A DNA stretch of 64,000 nucleotides from Bifidobacterium criceti (GTDB lineage: Bacteria; Actinomycetota; Actinomycetes; Actinomycetales; Bifidobacteriaceae). The notes under the pieces are model-generated. The model did not search any database. It was given only the letters and a program-made list of their open reading frames with translations, and had not been told where the DNA came from. The position numbers and the translations under genes were made by a program. Where the stretch lies: positions 124,001 through 188,000 of the forward strand of contig NZ_MVOH01000006.1 of NCBI RefSeq assembly GCF_002286935.1, given 5' to 3'. Positions 60,879 to 64,000 of this stretch are shown piece by piece (within the stretch, counting starts at the first letter, position 1; the number at the start of each line of letters is the position of its first letter).

Positions 60879-61706
60879 TCACAGCACGTGCTGCAGGAAG
60901 TCCTTGAACCGCGGTTCCTTTGGGTTGTCGATGATCTCGGGTCCGCCCTGTTCGACGACGACACCGCCGTCCATGAACACGATCTGGTCGGCGACCTCCT
61001 TCGCGAAGCCGATCTCATGGGTGACGACGATCATCGTCATGCCTTCGTCGGCAAGCTGGCGCATGACGGCGAGCACTTCGCCGACGAGTTCCGGGTCGAG
61101 CGCGGACGTCGGTTCGTCGAAGAGCATGATCTCGGGTTTCATCGCGAGCGCACGCGCGATTGCGACGCGCTGCTGCTGGCCGCCCGAAAGCTGCCCGGGA
61201 TAGTAGTCGAGGCGGTCGCCGAGACCGACGCGTTCGAGTTCCTTGACGGCGAGCTCACGTGCCTGCGCCTTCGGCATTTTCTTGACGTGCACGGGCGCTT
61301 CCATGACGTTTTCGAGCGCCGTCATATGCGGGAAGAGGTTGAATTTCTGGAAGACCATGCCGAGTTTCGAGCGTTGCGCGGCCACTTCCTTGTCGTTGAG
61401 CGTCTGCAGTGTGCCGTCGGCGAGGCGTTTGTAGCCGATCATCTCGCCGTTGACGTCGATTTCGCCGCCCGTGAGCGTCTCGAGTTGGTTGATGAGGCGC
61501 AGGAACGTCGATTTTCCCGATCCCGAAGGACCGAGGATGACCGTCACCGTGCCCGGCATGACCTGCATGTCGATGCCTTTGAGGACATGCAGGTCGCCGA
61601 ACGCCTTGTGCACCTGCTTCGCTTCGACGGCCGGTTTGCCCGGCCGCTCACCGCGCCGTTCGGCGGCCGTGTCCTGTGCCGCGAGCGTTGTATTGTCGTC
61701 ACTCAT
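60879..61706 (-). CDS. Polar amino-acid ABC transporter ATP-binding protein
   Basis: A 275-residue ABC ATPase of the GlnQ/HisP type. Walker A is GPSGSGKST, the Q-loop is [16 protein letters not shown], the signature is [15 protein letters not shown], Walker B is [12 protein letters not shown] and the H-loop is [20 protein letters not shown] is diagnostic of the polar amino-acid group. A 25-residue N-terminal extension is extra. GGAG lies 7 nt before ATG 61706. Last gene of the three-gene operon. Confidence 0.94.
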   Translation of the reverse strand: MSDDNTTLAAQDTAAERRGERPGKPAVEAKQVHKAFGDLHVLKGIDMQVMPGTVTVILGPSGSGKSTFLRLINQLETLTGGEIDVNGEMIGYKRLADGTLQTLNDKEVAAQRSKLGMVFQKFNLFPHMTALENVMEAPVHVKKMPKAQARELAVKELERVGLGDRLDYYPGQLSGGQQQRVAIARALAMKPEIMLFDEPTSALDPELVGEVLAVMRQLADEGMTMIVVTHEIGFAKEVADQIVFMDGGVVVEQGGPEIIDNPKEPRFKDFLQHVL

Positions 61707-61765
61707 CTCATGTCTCCGTTCAGGTCTCGTCTCGTCACGTCTTCGTGTGCGCTGTGTGTGCGGCG

Positions 61766-62752
61766 CTAGGCGTTGTATCCGAGGAACGCCGCCTCGTTCG
61801 TCTTCTCGACGTCGTCCTTCGGTTCGCCTTCGGTCTTGCCCGGAAGCGGCGGCTGCTTGCCTTTCGTGCCGACGGGGCGCGCTTCGAAGCCTTTGCCGAA
61901 GTGCTTTTCGAGCATCGACTGGATGACCATGAGGATCGACGTGATGAGCAGGTACCAGATGCTCGCCACGAGGAGCAGCGGGATTGGTTTGTAGATGCGG
62001 TTCGCGATCGCGTTCGTCGCGTATTGCAGTTCGAGCGTGAACGGCACGGCGAGCACAAGCGATGTCGTCTTGAGCATGCCGATCGTCTCGTTGCCGGTCG
62101 GCGGGATGATGATGCGCATCGCCTGCGGCAGGATGACGCGGCGCATGATCATCGACCGCTTCATGCCGAGCGCCTGCGCGGCCTCCGCCTGCCCGGGATC
62201 GACGGCTTCGAGGCCCGCGCGCACGATTTCGGCGAGATAGGCGGCCTCGTTGAGCGCGAGGCCGATCCATGCGGCGTTGAACGCGGTGATGACGGTCTGC
62301 GAATCGACGCTCCAGAATTCGATTGACGTGAGCGGGATGCCGATCGAGAGCCGTGGGATGAGCACGGCGAACAAGCCCCAGAACACGAGCTGTGTGTAGA
62401 CAGGGGTGCCGCGGAAGAACCAGATGTAGAACCAGCTGACACCGCGCAGGACCGGGTTGACCGATTTGCGCATGACCGCGAGGATCACGGCGAGGATGAT
62501 CGCGACGACCATCGAGATCACGGTGAGCAGCAGCGTATAGCCGACGCCTTCGAGCACGCGTTCGTTGAACAGGTATTTCCATACGATGTCCCATTCGAAG
62601 CGTGGGTTCGTGATGAGGCCTTTGACGAGCATCGCCGCGAGGATCGCGACGATGACGGCCGCGACGATCGCGCCGGTGCGCCTGACCGGTTTCGCGTTGA
62701 TCCGGTTCGGGATCGGCAGTCCCTCACCGTCCGGTTCCACATGATGCGGCAT
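61766..62752 (-). CDS. Polar amino-acid ABC transporter permease
   Basis: A 328-residue permease of the HisMQ type. [20 protein letters not shown] and [16 protein letters not shown] are characteristic. The EAA loop is [20 protein letters not shown]. It has about five helices plus an N-terminal helix and a charged ~45-residue C-terminal tail ([20 protein letters not shown]). A single permease implies a homodimeric channel. Between the binding-protein and ATPase genes on the same strand. Confidence 0.94.
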   Translation of the reverse strand: MPHHVEPDGEGLPIPNRINAKPVRRTGAIVAAVIVAILAAMLVKGLITNPRFEWDIVWKYLFNERVLEGVGYTLLLTVISMVVAIILAVILAVMRKSVNPVLRGVSWFYIWFFRGTPVYTQLVFWGLFAVLIPRLSIGIPLTSIEFWSVDSQTVITAFNAAWIGLALNEAAYLAEIVRAGLEAVDPGQAEAAQALGMKRSMIMRRVILPQAMRIIIPPTGNETIGMLKTTSLVLAVPFTLELQYATNAIANRIYKPIPLLLVASIWYLLITSILMVIQSMLEKHFGKGFEARPVGTKGKQPPLPGKTEGEPKDDVEKTNEAAFLGYNA

Positions 62753-62804
62753 CGTCTCTCCTTATGTCAGTGGTATGTCGGGTATGTCGATATGTCGGTA
62801 TGCG

Positions 62805-63725
62805 TCAGCCGAGGTCGGTCGGGTTGATCTCGGCCTTGTCGATCGCGCCGTTCTCGACGCCCCACGCCTTGAGGATCTTCATGTAGTCGCCGTCGTCCAT
62901 GAGGTGCTGCATGCCCGCCTGCACGGCCTTCGCGAGTTCGGTGTCGCCTTTCTTGACCGCGACGCCCTGCTTGACGACGCCTTCGGCGCTGCCGAGCTCC
63001 TCGAGTTCGTCACCGGTCTGCGAGATCGCGTAGCCGGCGACGGGCGAATCGGCGTAGAACACGTCCGCCTTGCCGGAGACGACGGATGTCGCGGCGTCCG
63101 TCTGCAGCTTGCTCGGCAGGACCTCGACGTCCTTCTTGCCGTCGGCCTTGCACTGTTCCTTGATCTCGTTGGCCTCTTCCTCCTGCGTCGTGCCGACCTG
63201 GACGGCGATCTTCATGCCGCACAGATCATCGGTGTTGACGTGTTCGGGATTGCCTTTCTTGACCGCCCAGCTCGAACCGGCCTTGTAGTAGCTGACGAAA
63301 TCGACGGCGTCCATGCGTTCCTGCGTGATTGTCATCGCCGTGATCCCAAGGTCGTATTTGCTGCCGACGGACGGCACAATCGAATCGAACGTCGACGAGA
63401 CGATCTCGGTGTCGAGGCCGAAGACCTTGCCGAGCGCCTTCGCGAGGTCGACGTCATAGCCCTGCGGCGTCTTGCCATCGTTCGCGAGGAATTCGGCGGG
63501 AGCGTAGGACAGCTCCATGCCGACGGTGAGCTTGCCGCTGTCGGCGATCGACTTCGGCACCATCGCCGCGATCCTGTCGTCCTTCTTGACGCTCGCGACG
63601 TCGAACGCGGCCTTCTTCTCCGCGTTCGCGTCGGACTCGTCGCTCGTGCCGCATGCGGCGGCCCCGAACAGCAGCGCGGCGCCCGCGAGCGCCGCCACGA
63701 ACTTCTTCATACGATGCAGAGACAT
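62805..63725 (-). CDS. Polar amino-acid ABC transporter substrate-binding lipoprotein
   Basis: A 306-residue family-3 binding protein. The signal ends GAAACG, a lipobox with Cys near residue 25. The ligand domain has LTVGMELSYAPAEFLAND, GYDVDLAKALGKVFGLD, YDLGITAMTITQERMDAVDF and KIAVQVGTTQEEEAN, as in glutamine/glutamate/cystine-type receptors. The exact amino acid is unknown. GAGGAG lies 8 nt before ATG 63725. First gene of the operon with the permease and ATPase. Confidence 0.93.
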   Translation of the reverse strand: MSLHRMKKFVAALAGAALLFGAAACGTSDESDANAEKKAAFDVASVKKDDRIAAMVPKSIADSGKLTVGMELSYAPAEFLANDGKTPQGYDVDLAKALGKVFGLDTEIVSSTFDSIVPSVGSKYDLGITAMTITQERMDAVDFVSYYKAGSSWAVKKGNPEHVNTDDLCGMKIAVQVGTTQEEEANEIKEQCKADGKKDVEVLPSKLQTDAATSVVSGKADVFYADSPVAGYAISQTGDELEELGSAEGVVKQGVAVKKGDTELAKAVQAGMQHLMDDGDYMKILKAWGVENGAIDKAEINPTDLG

Positions 63726-63905
63726 CGAACCTACTCCTCTTGTCATCTCATCTTCGGCGCGCGTCGCGGACACGTCTGACGTGTCCGCGACGCGCGTGAC
63801 ACATCCTGCCCAGTGTAGTGACGGCGTGCTACGAAACGGTTACGTTGGACGACGACTTCGTCAGTCGTCGTACTGAATAATATGTAGTCTTCTGCATAAA
63901 CATGC

Positions 63906-63941
63906 AGGGCGCGGTTCTGCGCTGTGCGCGAACCACGCCCT
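63906..63941 (-). terminator. Hairpin at right edge, probable terminator of the next leftward gene
   Basis: AGGGCG-x-GGTTC pairs with GAACC-x-CGCCCT (one internal mismatch). On the minus strand GCATGTTTATG follows. It lies between the binding-protein promoter and a leftward frame ending at 63955. Confidence 0.45.
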
Positions 63942-63954
63942 GACGACGCCGCAG

Positions 63955-64000
63955 TCATGCGGCATATGCGCGCGCTGCGGTCGGCCGCGTGCTCACTTCG
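63955..64000 (-). CDS. Possible C-terminal end of a leftward gene cut by the window
   Basis: On the minus strand the frame ...EVSTRPTAARAYAA runs to TGA at 63955-63957 and is open to the window edge. The terminator-like hairpin just beyond supports a real gene end. Too short to identify. Confidence 0.3.
   Translation of the reverse strand, partial: EVSTRPTAARAYAA

Noticed and set aside
58917-61769. 950-codon open frame on the plus strand
   Set aside because: It lies antisense to glmS and the amino-acid ABC genes, is extremely Arg/Asp/Glu/His-rich and has no family motif; GC-rich DNA gives such mirror frames.

Overview
The window is GC-rich DNA from a high-GC Gram-positive bacterium, most likely a Bifidobacterium or close relative (inference). 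The grounds are strong GC3 bias, actinobacterial-type housekeeping proteins, a cystathionine synthase pair, LuxS, and a sortase-type surface protein. No 16S rRNA or other decisive marker is present.

Layout. 1-7.8 kb: an MprF/DUF2156-type membrane protein (cut by the window edge), a Fur-family regulator, purK-purE, a Dxs-type synthase and a quinone-oxidoreductase-like enzyme. 7.8-8.65 kb: a tRNA-Arg set inside degenerate ~93-bp repeats. 8.65-16 kb: a leftward run of an SLC13/ArsB-like transporter, dnaG, dgt, alr, a GNAT and luxS. 16.4-25.8 kb: an iron-type dehydrogenase, a cell-surface O-acyltransferase, GNAT, a YoeB-toxin remnant, a Panacea(SocA)-Doc toxin-antitoxin pair, a large coiled-coil/CAP surface protein and a pentapeptide-type protein.

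25.9-38.6 kb is a foreign-looking, lower-GC defence island. It holds a RelB-like/MazF-like TA pair, a stand-alone DUF3427 protein and a small broken gene. A four-gene operon follows: GHKL (MutL/MORC-like) ATPase, Z1 ATPase, PD-(D/E)XK protein and AIPR. It is convergent with a Dcm/M.SsoII-like cytosine methyltransferase and an MvaI/BcnI-like restriction endonuclease. The operon is tightly coupled (8-nt, 1-nt and 9-nt junctions). This composite R-M-linked ATPase system is the most notable content of the window.

39-64 kb returns to GC-rich core genome: a hypothetical gene, a small membrane protein, MntP, an AlkD-like repair protein, GNAT, recQ, a zinc metallopeptidase, metB and cysK. Next come a five-gene oligopeptide ABC transporter, coaX, an orphan solute-binding lipoprotein, a small membrane protein, an RluA-type pseudouridine synthase coupled to glmS, and a polar amino-acid ABC transporter.

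A family of palindromic repeats (REP/BIME-like, core CCGCACTGCGGTACG) recurs at five places, always in the 3' flank of genes. Two copies are composite hairpins with perfect 48-bp and 45-bp arms. Several very short ORFs with good ribosome-binding sites are also described.
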